Program-made: the position numbers and the translations under genes
Shown: one piece after another, positions 40,483 through 51,614 of the stretch
Layout of the letters: each line of letters opens with the position of its first letter
Numbering within the stretch: the first letter of the stretch is position 1
Source of the DNA: Sycon ciliatum
Taxonomy: Eukaryota; Porifera; Calcarea; Leucosolenida; Sycettidae
DNA length: 64,000 nucleotides
Direction: 5' to 3'
NCBI RefSeq assembly: GCF_964019385.1
Contig: NC_088643.1
Coordinates: forward strand, 4,068,829 to 4,132,828
Notes under the pieces: model-generated
The model's database searches: none
Told to the model about the DNA's origin: nothing
What the model saw: the letters and a program-made list of their open reading frames with translations, nothing else

Positions 40483-40913
40483 GGCTGTGTTTACATGAGG
40501 CGTTTCAACCCGGGTTGAGTTTGACCCGGGTCAGATTTCAACCCCCCATGTGCACAAAGTGAATGGCGCGTTTACATGACGCATTGCGCTTGACCCGGGT
40601 TGAAATTTCGCCCCGGGTTGATTTCAACCCTCCCCCCAAGGGGAGGGTTGAAACCAACCCGGGTCAAGAAAATCGTACAAACGTACTTCTGTGCGTATCT
40701 CGCGCCAGGTTTGAACAGCACTGCACATGCAAATTTCGCGCGAACGGATTCACGTGACCATAGAGGACTGTAGAAGTGGACTTTTGGCGGCATATCAGTA
40801 TTTGACCCGGGTCAACTGTCTTCATGTAAACGCTCACCTCTTTTGTCTATCGTACAGACTTTCAACCCGGGCTGAACTCGACCCGGGTTGAAATTTCTCA
40901 TGTAAACACAGCC
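40483..40913. mobile_element. Harbinger-type MITE, CCCGGGTTGA-rich
   Basis: Inverted ends GGCTGTGTTTACATGA are flanked by TGA (40480-40482) and TAA (40914-40916), which is a TAA duplication with one change. The interior is built of ttcaacccgggttga motifs in both orientations. Same end family as 9241-10094. Confidence 0.78.
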
Positions 40914-40916
40914 TAA

Positions 40917-41690
40917 CTAGTTGCCCGTTCGCGTTTCGTACTCAATTTTTTTCGTACTCAAATTGCCACTAAAAAGGCATTGCCCGATTGTACTACCTGT
41001 CATATTTGGTTAACACTTCCTCTGTACCTGTGTGACATGAAGCATTGAAGGTGATGCCGGAGTTGAGATGGAGAAGAGTTTGACCTTCCTACGTTGTCCA
41101 AGTGCTAGTAGCAAACTCGTATTGTCGTACTTCCAGTTCCAAGGCGTCACGCGAAGCTAGCTGTCAAGCCGGAAGCCTGCCAGAAAAGCGGAAAAAATAC
41201 CAACCTCGCCTGGATTCGAACCTGCATGCACGTGTGTGTCCTTGCCATCATGTGTGGCACGTGTTATCTGTGTAAAACATGGAAAATGTTACCGGTACGC
41301 GGGGGACTATACCACAGCTACTGCACTTGTTTTGAGCTGTCCGAGGAGTGAAAAAATTGTCAGCACCGTTCTTGTAGTTGTAGCGGGCCGCGGGGCCATG
41401 AGATGGTTTGATTACAATCATATTTTAATAATAAAACGTCCGCCTGAGTTCTGTTTCAACAACCAGCAGCAGCCTTTTCCAAGTTGTTTTTGTCACTGTA
41501 GAAGATTATTTCTCTCTCCTTCCACTTGAGCTATTACTGCTGGTATCGTCTCTACTCTAAACAGTCCAGTCTATCTGCTAGTATTGTAGTAAAGTGTCGT
41601 GGATGTTCTCCAGTTTGTAGTGACTGTAGGCCTGCCAACCTTTGCCACACTCCTTCGCCGCAAAGCCACACAACCCTCCACCACGTGGAC
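40917..41690. other. 5' flank of the sushi/Ig gene
   Basis: No repeat ends recognised. A tRNA B-box-like ggttcgaatcc on the minus strand near 41215 suggests an old SINE. The promoter of the downstream gene should lie here, but no element stands out. Confidence 0.4.
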
Positions 41691-41691
41691 T

Positions 41692-41819
41692 ATGCCTATT
41701 ATCATGATTATGGCGGGGAGGCGCAGGTGGCGACTGGCGATAGCTGACACTATATTTGGTGCGTGTATGATATTGCAACTGCTGCTGGCATGTTCAAATC
41801 AAGCTCAAGGCCAGACAAG
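41692..41819 (+). CDS. Sushi/Ig gene exon 1: signal peptide
   Basis: Met codons at 41692, 41704 and 41710 share the frame. The 41710 start gives a basic n-region (MAGRRRWRLAIAD), a hydrophobic core (TIFGACMILQLLLAC) and a polar end (SNQAQGQT). The exon stops at ACAAG|gtaaaa in phase 2, which fits exon 2 exactly. This puts the product in the secretory pathway. Confidence 0.7.
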
Positions 41820-41821
41820 GT

Positions 41822-42785
41822 AAAATCCAACTGCAACACACAATAATATTGAAGTCGTTAGTGATTACATAGCAGGAGAAACTATTAGTTCTAGATCATT
41901 TCCTTTCCACACACATGATCACTGTATAGTGTGTATGAACAGTGATAACTGATAGGAGTAGTTTCCTACAAGTCCATTCAGAAAAAGATGAGTGCCGGCT
42001 CTGGCGAGCTCCCATATTTGGTGATTTTTCGTGATTTTGTGGTACATGTACACGGTGCAGAGCCACGAGATTTGAAACGTGAAAACAGGTCCAAAGAAGG
42101 TACCTCAACTGGGGTTCGAACTGCACAATATACTGTTATGCAAGTGGATTTTCATGATTTTTCAACCCCCAATTTAGTCCTTTGGGGGCAAAGCCTGGCC
42201 GATATCCTATTCTTGTTATGGCTTGCTTTTTGGAGAAATTGACTTCAGAATCATAATGGGAAGAGGATTCCATGGGGGATTGCCGAAGAAATTGTGAAAA
42301 AACTCGAAATGTGACCGACCGATTTATGGCCCAAAGCTAGGATATCATCTTTTTATGAACGGACTGTAGGAAGTAGTCACAGGTTTGGCAAAGGTAAAAC
42401 TACGGAATATCTCTCACCAGATTGGTTATCACGGTGCATGTAACATAAAAAATAACATAAGGAGGGGAAGGTAAGCGCAACCAAGATAAGCACGAGCTGA
42501 AAGTCTCAGCTGTGAAGGACGTTGGCGGATGTTAATGCATGTCGATGACGATACTGGCAAGACCATTGGACAATACGGTCAAACCACGATTCAAGAACGC
42601 AAAGCAACATTCCACACAATTTGTGTGGCTCAAAAGATGCGAAGATCAATATAAGGGGAAGCTATGCGAACAAGAGTCGTAAACCGAACGCCTCAGTAAA
42701 ACAGCACTGTACTTCGACTATGACAAATTAGATGGACACTAAGCAGCGGTAACAAGCAGCAGTTTCACACGACATCAACTTTCAC
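41822..42785. other. Intron 1 sequence, no gene recognised
   Basis: No repeats with clear ends. A B-box-like ggttcgaact lies at 42112-42121. No supported exon. Confidence 0.45.
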
Positions 42786-42789
42786 ACCA

Positions 42790-43255
42790 AGGTTCAACTC
42801 AAAGGTTCAAAGGTTCAACTCGAGTGACAGAAACTCGCTCAAACATGCTGCAGCGCTGTAAGTTGTAGCCTGCAGGCACGGTGACCAGGTGACTGGTGTA
42901 CACACGAGCACGTGACCGCTTGTTCAGCCATGTTCGATTGGGAATAGGGGCCGAACGCTGCATCGCAGCCTTTTCGGACCAAAACCAGTTGACTCAGTGT
43001 CCAAAAGACTTCAACATATGGGCCTATCGCGGTCATCCGTGCTTTCGTAAGAACGAAATGCCGCTTTTAGTGACATTTTGCATACAAATCCCCATCTAGT
43101 AGGGCGCAGTCACCCAGTTTTGGTGGAAGTGCGCGAGTTCGATTGGGATTAAAGTAGGAAGGGAGCGTCTCAGCTTTCTCGGACCAAGACCATTCGACTC
43201 GGCACCCCGAAGACTACAACTGGTGAAATTTTGATTTTAGCCTTAACTTCCCCTT
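42790..43255. repeat. Dispersed repeat, copy of 6535-7096
   Basis: Same order of blocks (ggtgaccaggtgactggtg, gttcgattgggaata twice, tagggcgcagtcacccagtt) and same orientation as the copy in the EGF gene's intron. Non-coding; inside intron 1. Confidence 0.75.
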
Positions 43256-43256
43256 T

Positions 43257-44165
43257 GCTAATCCTTGCTTAACCTTGCTGAACCTGGCTGAACCCTGCTT
43301 AGCCTTCCTGATACTTGCTGATACTTGCTAAGCCTTGCTGATCCCTGCAAAGGCAGATATAGGGGTGGTGTAACCCGCTGAAAAAAGTTGATCACTGAGC
43401 CTTTTGAGGATACAGTTGAACATCGATTATCCAACCATCTGGGCAGCAGGCCCTGGGAAGGTGTTCGGGTAATGAAAATGTTCCGGATATTAGGAAGATC
43501 TCACCACAGGCCGATACCTGTGTTCGGTAAGTCACAGTACCCGTGACAACAGTCGTTTTCATGTTAGTTTTTGTAAGCTTTTGACTGTGCAGTCTGTACA
43601 CAGTGGTACAGGCAGCGAGTGCACGCCGCAGCAACTAACTTTTTAGTGCAAGCCTTATATGCTCCCGTACGAAAATGCGTAGCCTGGGCCATGAGCAGGT
43701 CGGACACTCGATGTTCAACTGTAGCAGTCAACAGGACCAACTGAATCGACATTTCATAACGACTTTATTGTACGAGTACAAGTACATGTATGAGGGAAGA
43801 GCGTAATATAATGTGATGTTATATTAAAATAAACAAAGAGGAGAATGTAACTGCTATAAGGCAGAAATTGGTAGACGATAAAGATGAAAAGCACTTCGAA
43901 CTAGCTTTCGTACAACTCTTGCTGAACCTTGTTGATCCTTCCTGATCCCTGGTGAGCCTTGCTGGACCTTGCTGAGCCTTGCAGAACCTTGCAGAGGCAG
44001 ATAATTATGCAAGTGGGGTGGTGCAGCCCCCTAAAAAAACGTTGATAAAAATGTCAAAAAAATATCAAAAAATGTTGACCATGTTGATAATGTTGTACGG
44101 TATTGTTTGAAGAAAGGGGAGAGAGGGGGGGGGGGGAGAGAGGGTGAGAGAGGGGGGGGGGGGCA
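43257..44165. repeat. Degenerate ~10-bp CCTTGCTGA repeats and G-runs
   Basis: Two clusters of ccttgctgaac-like decamers (43257-43352 and 43915-43995). Each is followed by a related block (gcagata..., ggtggtg, aaaaa.gttgat), so the whole ~110-bp module is duplicated. G-rich runs lie at 44125-44163. Confidence 0.75.
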
Positions 44166-44329
44166 GACAAACAGCCTAACATGCTACAGAAACTAACTGA
44201 AAGCACTTTGCAGCAGCAAGGACAACAGGAGCATCAGAGCCAATGGCAAGTGTGAGCATCAAGTGACCGTGGCCTGAGGTGACCTCGGAGGCCGGCATGG
44301 GAGGCACGAACAAGTGAAAAGGGTTCCCT

Positions 44330-44676
44330 TCACCTTACAAAGGCAAGAAATGAAGAGGGAGGGCTCCTTTCTCTTGTCGGCAAGCATGGAGGCAATCTGC
44401 TTGTAGAAAGCAGAACCAGACTTGCCATAGGCACCCGGCTCACTGAACGCAATGGGGGAAAAGGAAACGTATTCAACGCCAGTTCACGGCCGCCGTCTTC
44501 GTAGACACGCCTCTTCTCTGCTTCATGCTTTCTAACGTCGAGGTTAACGGCTGGGTGGAGTCCCCGGTCTGAGCGATGCCTCCTGGGGTGGCTCTCCTGG
44601 AGGATGCTTTGAGATAAGGTCCTCTCGGACTCTGCATCGGCTGGTTTGCTGGAGAGGCACATTGAAGCCGGAACAT
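44330..44676 (-). pseudogene. Retroelement-type ORF C-terminal fragment
   Basis: The minus strand gives NLDVRKHEAEKRRVYEDGGR, then after a frameshift PIAFSEPGAYGKSGSAFYKQ and IASMLADKRKEPS. This is the HE.EKRR.Y...FTPL.FS..GG.G.A...Y..LA..LA.KR pattern seen near the end of RT-containing ORFs in invertebrate genomes. It is isolated, frameshifted, and within intron 1 of the sushi/Ig gene. Confidence 0.6.
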
Positions 44677-44679
44677 CTA

Positions 44680-45100
44680 CAGAAAGCTACAGATGAAATC
44701 ACATCAATGAAGGACCGTTTGTGTGTAGCGGGTTGGAGGTTAAATGCAAGAATGACAGCTTCCGAATTCTCAGAAAACAACAGACCACAATAAAATTATA
44801 CGGCCCCCACCTAAATACCTTGCATACACTACAACACACTACAACACACTACAACACACTACAGTATACACCAGAGCGTACAAGTAGTGGTATTTTTACT
44901 ACTCCGTCTACACTACCAATGGTAGATGTGCATGCTCTCAGGTGGCGGCACGCCTGGTAGATCTACATGTGGACGGCGGGCCGAACCTCTCAGAGACCAT
45001 GTGCATGGACCATGTTTTCATTGTAGGATTTGATTATTTCCTCAAGTTTTGCCTCATTGTCCTTCTTGGGAGTACACATTGGTACAATGGTGCTAGCTCT
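44680..45100. other. Intron 1 sequence with short actacaacac repeats
   Basis: Four copies of ctacaacaca lie at 44828-44863. Nothing else recognised. Confidence 0.5.
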
Positions 45101-45102
45101 TA

Positions 45103-45318
45103 CTGTAAAACCGGAAAGTCTAACGAGTCACAAAGTCTAACGTTTTAACGACCAATTTTTGTTCCTTATTTGAAGAAACGTTATCGCGAGATATCTGTGT
45201 AAAGATGTGCATACAGATGGGCGGCCAGGTAGCCATCGTTAAACTTTCTGCACGGTATCATACCAAAATTACCCCAAAACGTTAAACCTTTTGGCCGTTA
45301 AACTTTCTGGTTTTACAG
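45103..45318. mobile_element. Mariner-type MITE, CTGTAAAACCGGAAAGT ends
   Basis: Inverted ends CTGTAAAACC(G/A)GAAAGT face each other over 216 bp, with TA on the left and TT on the right (probably a mutated TA). The right-end sequence of a second copy lies at 7045-7096. Non-coding. Confidence 0.72.
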
Positions 45319-45423
45319 TTTAAGTTGAGCACGTAGCGTGACACCAGGTTTAGCTCTGAAGCATGAGGATTGAAATACTGTCGCGACTACCAGGGTTGGG
45401 TGCGGCACTGATGTGATTCTTTT

Positions 45424-45782
45424 GTGCTGTGTAGGTTCTCCATGTGCTGTGTAGGTTCTCCATGTGCTGTGTAGGTTCTCCATGTACTGTGTAGGTTCTC
45501 CATGTGCTGTGTAGGTTCTCCATGTACTGTGTAGGTTCTCCATGTACTGTGTAGGTTCTCCATGTACTGTGTAGGTTCTCCATGTGCTGTGTAGGTTCTC
45601 CATGTACTGTGTAGGTTCTCCATGTGCTGTGTAGGTTCTCCATGTACTGTGTAGGTTCTCCATGTGCTGTGTAGGTTCTCCATGTACTGTGTAGGTTCTC
45701 CATGTACTGTGTAGGTTCTCCATGTACTGTGTAGGTTCTCCATGTACTGTGTAGGTTCTCCATGTACTGTGTAGGTTCTCCA
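45424..45782. repeat. 20-bp minisatellite, ~18 copies
   Basis: The unit ctgtgtaggttctccatgt(g/a) repeats in perfect 20-bp register. Only the tgctgt/tactgt position varies between units. Because 20 is not a multiple of 3 and no frame has a stop, all three minus-strand frames are open, giving spurious ORFs. It lies ~90 bp before exon 2. Confidence 0.97.
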
Positions 45783-45871
45783 ATCTCCATGTACTGACTG
45801 CATGTGTGTTAGTCACCTGATTCTTCATCTTGTTCTTGCTCTTGCTCTTGCTCTTTTGTCCCTGGACACAG

Positions 45872-46062
45872 TTCATCATGTGACTCGGAATGTCCACCGC
45901 TCAGGGTGCCTGCCAATGCTGTTTTGCATCAAAACGGTACCAATGTTGGCAATACCACCGTCATCAAGTGTGTGTCCAATAGTCGTCAAGTCGGTGGTGA
46001 CACTTCACGTACATGCCTACCCAACGGTCGCTGGACAGGCTATGACATCACTTGCTACACTT
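45872..46062 (+). CDS. Sushi/Ig gene exon 2: sushi (CCP) domain
   Basis: The acceptor ggacacag|T continues exon 1 in frame (phase 2). The exon encodes SSCDSECPPLRVPANAVL, a TTVIKCVSNSRQVG stretch, then TCLPNGRWTG and ITC. The C...C...RTC..NG.W.G....C pattern is that of a sushi domain. The donor ACTT|gtaagt is in phase 1. Sushi domains mediate extracellular protein binding. The module sits directly after the signal peptide. Confidence 0.82.
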
Positions 46063-46629
46063 GTAAGTTGTGCTTACAGTTCCGTCGTGCAAACAACTGG
46101 CATCCTAACGTGTTCCTGTCTGACATGTGTAGTGTTAGGTTTGGTGATGAAAACAACTGACATGTGTAGTGTTAGGTTTGGTGGTGAAAACAACTGTACA
46201 TCCCGCATGCAATATGTGTGACAAGTGTAAGTCTTCCTTGCTATGTTTGAGGCTAGGAAAGTACCGGCAAGGGCAGGGAGTTAGAAATAGGTTTTACAAA
46301 ATTCGGTCTTGTATACCATGTCAAATGTATGTGAAAGCAGGTCCGAAACCCAGATTTTTCGAATTTTGGTGAGTTTCAGCCCAAATTCGGCCCAAATCGG
46401 GCTATCACAAGCCAGCGTTATCATTCTGTCAGAATGGAGTGTAGGTGAGCCAGGCTTCCGTGTCCACATTCTCTGCTTGCTTGTGAGAAGAAAGAAAGGT
46501 GTCACTTGAGCTGAGCCATCTTCTTCTCTTATTGCATTCACCGCGGCTGTCTGCAACTTCACACGTGCAGTTTCCATGTCTACATTGCTACTGTAGTTGC
46601 TGGCATTGCCTGACAGAGTGGCCGAGAGT

Positions 46630-46920
46630 GGCTGAGATGTTCTGGGCTATATGGCCGAGATGTTCTGGGCTATATGGCCGAGATGTTCTGGGCTATGCGG
46701 CCGAGATGTTCTGAGCTATGTGGCCGAGATGTTCTGGGCTATGTGGCCGAGATGTTCCGACTAGGGTATGTGGCCGAGATGTTCCGGGCTATGTGGCTGA
46801 GATGTTCTGGGCTATGTGGCCGAGATGTTCTGGGCTATGTGGCCGAGATGTTCTGGGCTATGTGGCTGAGGTGTTCTGGGCTATGGGGCCGAGATGTTCT
46901 TTGCTATGTGGTTGAGATGC
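46630..46920. repeat. 23-bp minisatellite, ~12 copies
   Basis: The unit ggctatgtggccgagatgttct(g) repeats with point changes (ggctga, atgcgg). It lies in intron 2, ending ~45 bp before exon 3. Confidence 0.95.
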
Positions 46921-46963
46921 GTTCTGCTATGTGCTGTCGATTTCTGTGACTTTTCTATTGCAG

Positions 46964-47056
46964 ATGCGTCTCTTCTGAGCTGCTCATTCGCATACAGCTC
47001 TGAGTATTGTGGATTGAACCTGCCACGCAATGCATCGATAACACGAGTGAACGGCC
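46964..47056 (+). CDS. Sushi/Ig gene exon 3: start of a second Cys-rich module
   Basis: The acceptor ttctattgcag|AT joins exon 2 in phase 1. It encodes SLLSCSFAYSSEYCGLNLPR and NASITRVNG, ending GGCC|gtaagc in phase 1. The C...LPRNAS start resembles the first half of a sushi domain, and the open frame continues LQIGTHV.V.YC beyond the donor, so a longer exon is possible. Confidence 0.65.
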
Positions 47057-47477
47057 GTAAGCTACAAATTGGAACTCATGTTTGTGTGTGGTATTGTGCA
47101 CACGTGTGCGAGAGTGCTTGTTTGTGCATGCATGTAGGTTTGTGTGTGTTTAAATGATTTTTTTGCGAGTGCGCAACAATTAGTTAACACAGTAGGCGCA
47201 CGCTCCTCACCGGACACTTCACAGTTTGTTTCCTGCTCAGAGTTGCATGTACATGTAGCTGAATGGTGACTCTCTTTGGGGAAAGAACATTTTTGAAACA
47301 GCTGGTGAGCTCAACTCTAAATGGGCTTTAAAGCAATTGTTCAGAATGCAAGCGGATGTTCAGTGTATTGTGTATGTGCAAATTTCGAACAGGGGGACGG
47401 GTTGGAGGGTATGGCGCAAAGAGGTTTTGTTGGTTAGAGGGAAAGACGCAAACGGGAAAAGTCTGAAGAAAAAATTG

Positions 47478-47557
47478 ACTGTCACCACCAGGACTTTAAC
47501 CAGGGACCTTTGTTTGAGGCCAGCGATGCTCTGACCACTGAGCTAAGGTGTAGCCGT
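47478..47557 (-). pseudogene. tRNA-derived sequence (pseudo-tRNA or SINE head)
   Basis: The minus strand contains an intact A-box-like TTAGCTCAGTGGTcAGAGC and a degenerate B-box GGTTAAAGTCC at tRNA-like spacing. The anticodon stem does not pair well, so it is not a functional tRNA gene. Confidence 0.5.
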
Positions 47558-47559
47558 CA

Positions 47560-48370
47560 TCCCAGCAGAGACCGTTCAACATTTTCTTCAGACTTAGAAC
47601 CTCACGCAGGTTTAGTCTAGTATAAATATGCATGAAGATAAAGGAAAAATCACTGAGTGTGCAGTACATTGTACATAGGAGAGGTGGCAAATTACTTGGA
47701 TGTGCATTTTGAGTTGCTGCAGATTGCTTGGATATATTGACTGTGCCTTTGAGTACACACAGCCATGGACAATTCTGCAAAATGACAGCATTACATGTAC
47801 TTGTCAGTGGTACAGGAAGTGGATAGTGCTCGGCAACACTATCGGAGTGCCGTAACTCCCGTACAGTGCTGCATAAAGCAGTGTCTGCGACGGCTCACCG
47901 AAATCTAGAACCAAAGCTACTACTCCCCGGGGAAGGTTGGTCAGACCTGGATCTGGATTTATTGAAACAAACGTGCGCCCGTTTTGGATTGATGTCAATC
48001 CAGATCTGACCGATCAAACATGTGATTGCACAGCGCTGCGAATAGACCGCTCGGTGTTAGCAGAAGTTTTACTCCACTTTGAAAGTAGTCAACGCAATAG
48101 GGGTGAGGCATCCTGCAGCTTCATGACTGAAAGAGAAAAAGTGAGCACGCATGCTCTTTCCTTGGACACCGGAAATTCACAACTCTGTTCACTGTATCGT
48201 TATCGACGTTTCGGCAAATCATGGCACTGTGAGGTGAGTTGTGAATTTGCAGCCTGAGTGTCCAGGGAAAGAGCATGTGTACTTACCATTCCTCTCTTTG
48301 AAAGTATTTAAACTATATATCACACATGCTGTTTCACGTCCATGCCTCTTCTCCCATTCTCTCATATGTT
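47560..48370. other. Intron with no resolved exon
   Basis: At least one exon of the sushi/Ig gene may be missed between 47056 and 49026. The 107-codon frame at 47937-48257 shows no known domain. A near-inverted gatctgga..tttattga pair lies near 47950-48005. Confidence 0.35.
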
Positions 48371-48373
48371 CAG

Positions 48374-48416
48374 ATCGTGTTCTCAGGCTGGATGGAACCG
48401 ATGGCCTCAACAGTAG
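48374..48416 (+). CDS. Sushi/Ig gene exon 4 (candidate): sushi second half
   Basis: Acceptor catatgttcag|AT, phase 1 in. It encodes RVLRLDGTDGLNSR and ends AGTAG|gtgctg. The R..L.DG..G....C pattern resembles the RTC..NG.W.G...C end of exon 2. The out phase (2) does not fit the phase 1 entry of the exon at 49026, so a boundary is wrong or a small exon is missing. Confidence 0.4.
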
Positions 48417-48589
48417 GTGCTGACCGTCTTTGGCTTTTGCACTGGGCACTATACTGGTCATTGGGGCTGTGACTGTTTGGTCAGATCTAAAACTGAATAC
48501 AGTTCCAGATTGCAGATCCACTGCCGGGACCCCTCATAACCATTTTTTGGTCTTCTTCATTCTGCAGTGTGCGGTCCGGCTATCTATTG

Positions 48590-48870
48590 TCTGTCTGTCT
48601 GTTTGCTTATCTGTCCTGTCGAAAGATATCTGTCTACGTCTGTTTTTTCCATATCTATCTTTCTACGTCTGTCTGTCTACGTCTGTCTATCAACATTGAT
48701 CTGTTTACGTCTCGCTGTCCATGTATATGTGCCCACGGCTATGTGTCTGCATATGTCTGCCCACGTCGGTCTCTCCACATCTATTCGTCTACGTCTATCT
48801 GTCCACACCTCTCTTTCTGAGTCTGTCTGTCCACATCAGTCTGTCCATGGCTGTCTGTTCTTGCACCTCT
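48590..48870. repeat. Degenerate (TCTGTCTACG)n simple repeat
   Basis: Imperfect copies of tctgtctacgtctgtctgtc; long Leu/Ser/Cys frames here are artefacts. Confidence 0.85.
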
Positions 48871-49025
48871 GCCTCGTGTATCTCTGATTCTCAGCTGCAC
48901 CTTCAGCTTGCTGCTGCTGCCTGGCTCTCGTAGTTGTGTGTTGTTGTACGCCTGCAGTGCGGTGCTCCAGTTTGAACTAGCCCAGTAAAACATGATGGGT
49001 GTGCCTGTGTTTGCCGTCCTTGTAG

Positions 49026-49092
49026 GTACGCTCAGCACATTCAATTCACTGCTGGCCAAAAATAACTGCACACTCACAGTCATCACAAGAAG
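49026..49092 (+). CDS. Sushi/Ig gene exon 5
   Basis: Acceptor ccgtccttgtag|GT, donor AGAAG|gttaga; enters phase 1, leaves phase 2. It encodes TLSTFNSLLAKNNCTLTVIT, a beta-strand-like segment with one Cys and an N-glycosylation sequon (NNCT). It joins exon 6 in frame. Confidence 0.6.
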
Positions 49093-49134
49093 GTTAGACT
49101 TTTCTTTACTGTGCCGTGTCTGTGTCAGTTCATA

Positions 49135-49448
49135 CCCGTATTATCTCTAAAATAAGCACGGTCCTTTATTTTTTCAATGTACCTCCGCCCCGTGCTATTA
49201 ATGGAGACGTTCCTTTATTGGAGACTGTTCCATTATTATTTCAACCTCATTTCAGAGGCATGTTGCCATGCCAAATTTATATGTCAGACACACACATTTC
49301 AGGGTTTTTCGCCGGTACAGATAATGAATTTACACAGTGTGCTTATAATGGAGACTGAGCACTTTATTTTTTGAATGCCGCCCCAAGGTGTTCTATTATT
49401 GGAGACTTGCTTTTATTGGAGACTGTGCTTATATTAGAGATAATACGG
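49135..49448. mobile_element. Mariner-type MITE with TTATTGGAGAC repeats
   Basis: Inverted ends CCGTATTATCTCTAA(A/T)ATAAGCAC are flanked by TA on both sides (49133-49134, 49449-49450). Internal ttattggagac motifs repeat. A related degenerate block follows at 49495-49735 (cgtctccaatactagtac in the opposite sense). Confidence 0.78.
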
Positions 49449-49449
49449 T

Positions 49450-50370
49450 ATCTCTTCTACTCTTTGTCATTTAGCCACTCAGGATGCATGTAGTTTTCCC
49501 CGTTAAACGAACACGTCTCCAATGCTAGTACGTCTCCGATAGTAGTACATGTTGAACGTGGATCGAAAATATAAAAGGACACATCTCTAATAGTAGTACA
49601 TGCCAGAATGATGTGATGGGCATTATCGGGGTACATGTACCTGGATCCACCTAGCTTAGTTTCTTGCCCATTTATCACAAGAAACAATAAAGGAACCGTT
49701 TCCAATACTAGTACAGTCTCCTTTAGTAGTACAGGGCTGGCTGTAGCGGTGGCTGTAGCGGTGGCTACTTACTATAGAGTAGTTTCGCCTGAATCTTTAT
49801 TGCATAAGGGGGAACATTATCGGACACGGAAAAGCACAACTAACTACAAGGAGAGCAGAAATGAAGAGTGATTCCAATCGGGAATCACTGTGTAGAGAAG
49901 ACAGAGAGCGGAATAGACTACGGTGCTGCGTGCACACAACAGCGACCGGAAGCAGCGTGCCCAGTGCGGGATGCCATGTATAGATGGAGCCCGAGGGCAG
50001 TGCACTCAGACATGCGTACGCACGCGCACCCGAGTACTGCATTCAGTGCGGGGACTGTGCCATAGAAGGGGAAGCGTTAGTGATGCGCAGCCAGCAAGTG
50101 TAGCGGTACATGAATGCATGCGTCAATGGTACAGCAGGCAGGGTGCGGTTCTTACACAAGTACACACGTTAGATCAATGCGAGTGAGTGTAGGGAGTAGG
50201 AAGGAGAAACCAGGAGACAGACAATGCTATGCCTAGGGATAGAGTTCTGTCATGATGCTACTCATTACACTACACTGGCCACCTTTGAAAATAGAAAATT
50301 ACTGTACATTTATTGGGGATACTGTAATAATAATTATGGTATGTTCATTGTATGTTCAATGCCTTTTCCC
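49450..50370. other. Intron 5, no gene recognised
   Basis: Apart from the degenerate inverted MITE remnants to 49735 and a duplicated gtggctgtagcg near 49743, nothing is identified. Confidence 0.45.
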
Positions 50371-50373
50371 CAG

Positions 50374-50457
50374 CAGCACATCAGCCCGCAGTGCGGCTCA
50401 AATTAAAATGAAAGTCCTGGTTGGCACAACATCGCTTCCGGATCCCAAAATTGAACT
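50374..50457 (+). CDS. Sushi/Ig gene exon 6
   Basis: Acceptor ccttttccccag|C, donor GAACT|gtaagt, both strong; enters and leaves in phase 2. It encodes STSARSAAQIKMKVLVGTTS and LPDPKIE. It joins exons 5 and 7 without a stop. No domain recognised, but alternating hydrophobics fit an Ig-like beta fold. Confidence 0.65.
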
Positions 50458-50783
50458 GTAAGTTAAAGCAATAGATAGTATCTTGACATTCGGTGTACTT
50501 GTGCCATGACGTGTGGTGGACAGGTTTGCCTATCTACTTTTGCATGTCAAAACAGAGAGGTTCCAGCTTCTTTTGCATGTCTGTCTGTCGGCCTGTCCTT
50601 TATCTCTCTTTTCCCTCTTTCCCTCTCTCTCCCTCCCTCTTCTCTCTTCCATGATGTGGCGTTCTGTCATGTCCGACCTCTCAGACGGGAAGTTCCACAC
50701 GTTCCGGGCTCTGCACTCTTTGCCACAGCAGTCGCTATAGTTGCCTGTGTGTGCTGTCATTCTTTGTTTCTCCTGCTGACCAG

Positions 50784-50929
50784 AACTCAGCTCAACAGGC
50801 ACTATATGTTCACCTACCCTCTGTCGTCCTACGCAGGATCTGTTTCCATCAGGCCCGTATCAAATTGTTTACATTTTTCCGAAGTACGCTTCACAGGCGA
50901 ATGCCTTGTACAGATCACGAATGATTCAG
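50784..50929 (+). CDS. Sushi/Ig gene exon 7
   Basis: Acceptor tcctgctgaccag|A, donor GATTCAG|gtatgt; enters phase 2, leaves phase 1. It encodes TQLNRHYMFTYPLSSYAGSV, RPVSNCLHFSEVRFTGEC and LVQITNDS. The two Cys and the strand pattern suggest an Ig- or Fn-like fold; the family is not assigned. The alternative acceptor at 50836 gives a frame with a stop, which supports the longer exon. Confidence 0.68.
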
Positions 50930-51204
50930 GTATGTACATGGTGTTGGCCTTGGAACAGCTGTAGATAGAGTGGGGTCCTGTGTTTGCTGCCAAGTGTGTA
51001 GATAGTGTACATGATGTGCACTCATGCAGACAGTGGAACCAACATGGCTGCTCTAGCATGTGACCCCATTGATACAGGGATTGAATGGAGTTATAACCAG
51101 CGTGGCTGACATCACATGATTAATTGATACAGGTAACAGGGTTGACTGGAATTGGAACCATGGCTGCTCTGTGGCTCCGTACTATCGTAACAGCCCGTAA
51201 TAAG

Positions 51205-51614
51205 TAGGGGTGAAACGGTTCCATGTTTTTCATGTTCGGGTACCCGAATGCCAGCATAGTTTCCCACGGTTCGGGTATCGGTTCCATGCACTCTTTTCTC
51301 CAGACCGACCAAATGTGTCGGTGACAATTATTTTCAAGTTAGAAAACATTTTTACGAGCAAGAACGAGACATCGGAGAGTCCATGTGCGAAGAAGGTACG
51401 CTCGTAGTGACCAGGATCGATAGGAGAACCCTTTGGAAGGGCGGTGATCGTAAGGTAAGACATTTTAAAATCTTGAGTAGACTTGGCGTGTACATGTATT
51501 TGTACGAGAACGAGATTTTTCGAGTTTCGGTTCGAAATTTGACGGAACGGGTACCCGATTCTTTTCAGCTGACGGTTCCAAAACCGGTTCCTTACCCGAA
51601 CCGTTTCACCCCTA
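51205..51614. mobile_element. hAT-type MITE, 410 bp
   Basis: Inverted ends TAGGGGTGAAACGGTTC are flanked by identical 8-mers GTAATAAG (51197-51204, 51615-51622), as in hAT elements. The interior has repeated gggtacccga and ggttcggg motifs. Intronic. Confidence 0.9.

Noticed and set aside
45313..45897. Long repeat-protein-like ORFs on the minus strand across the 20-bp minisatellite
   Set aside because: The unit length is not a multiple of three and has no stop in any frame, so all three frames are open. The peptide repeats are an artefact.
48567..48887. Multi-pass membrane protein suggested by Leu/Ser/Cys-rich frames
   Set aside because: The sequence is a degenerate tctgtctacg simple repeat with all frames open.
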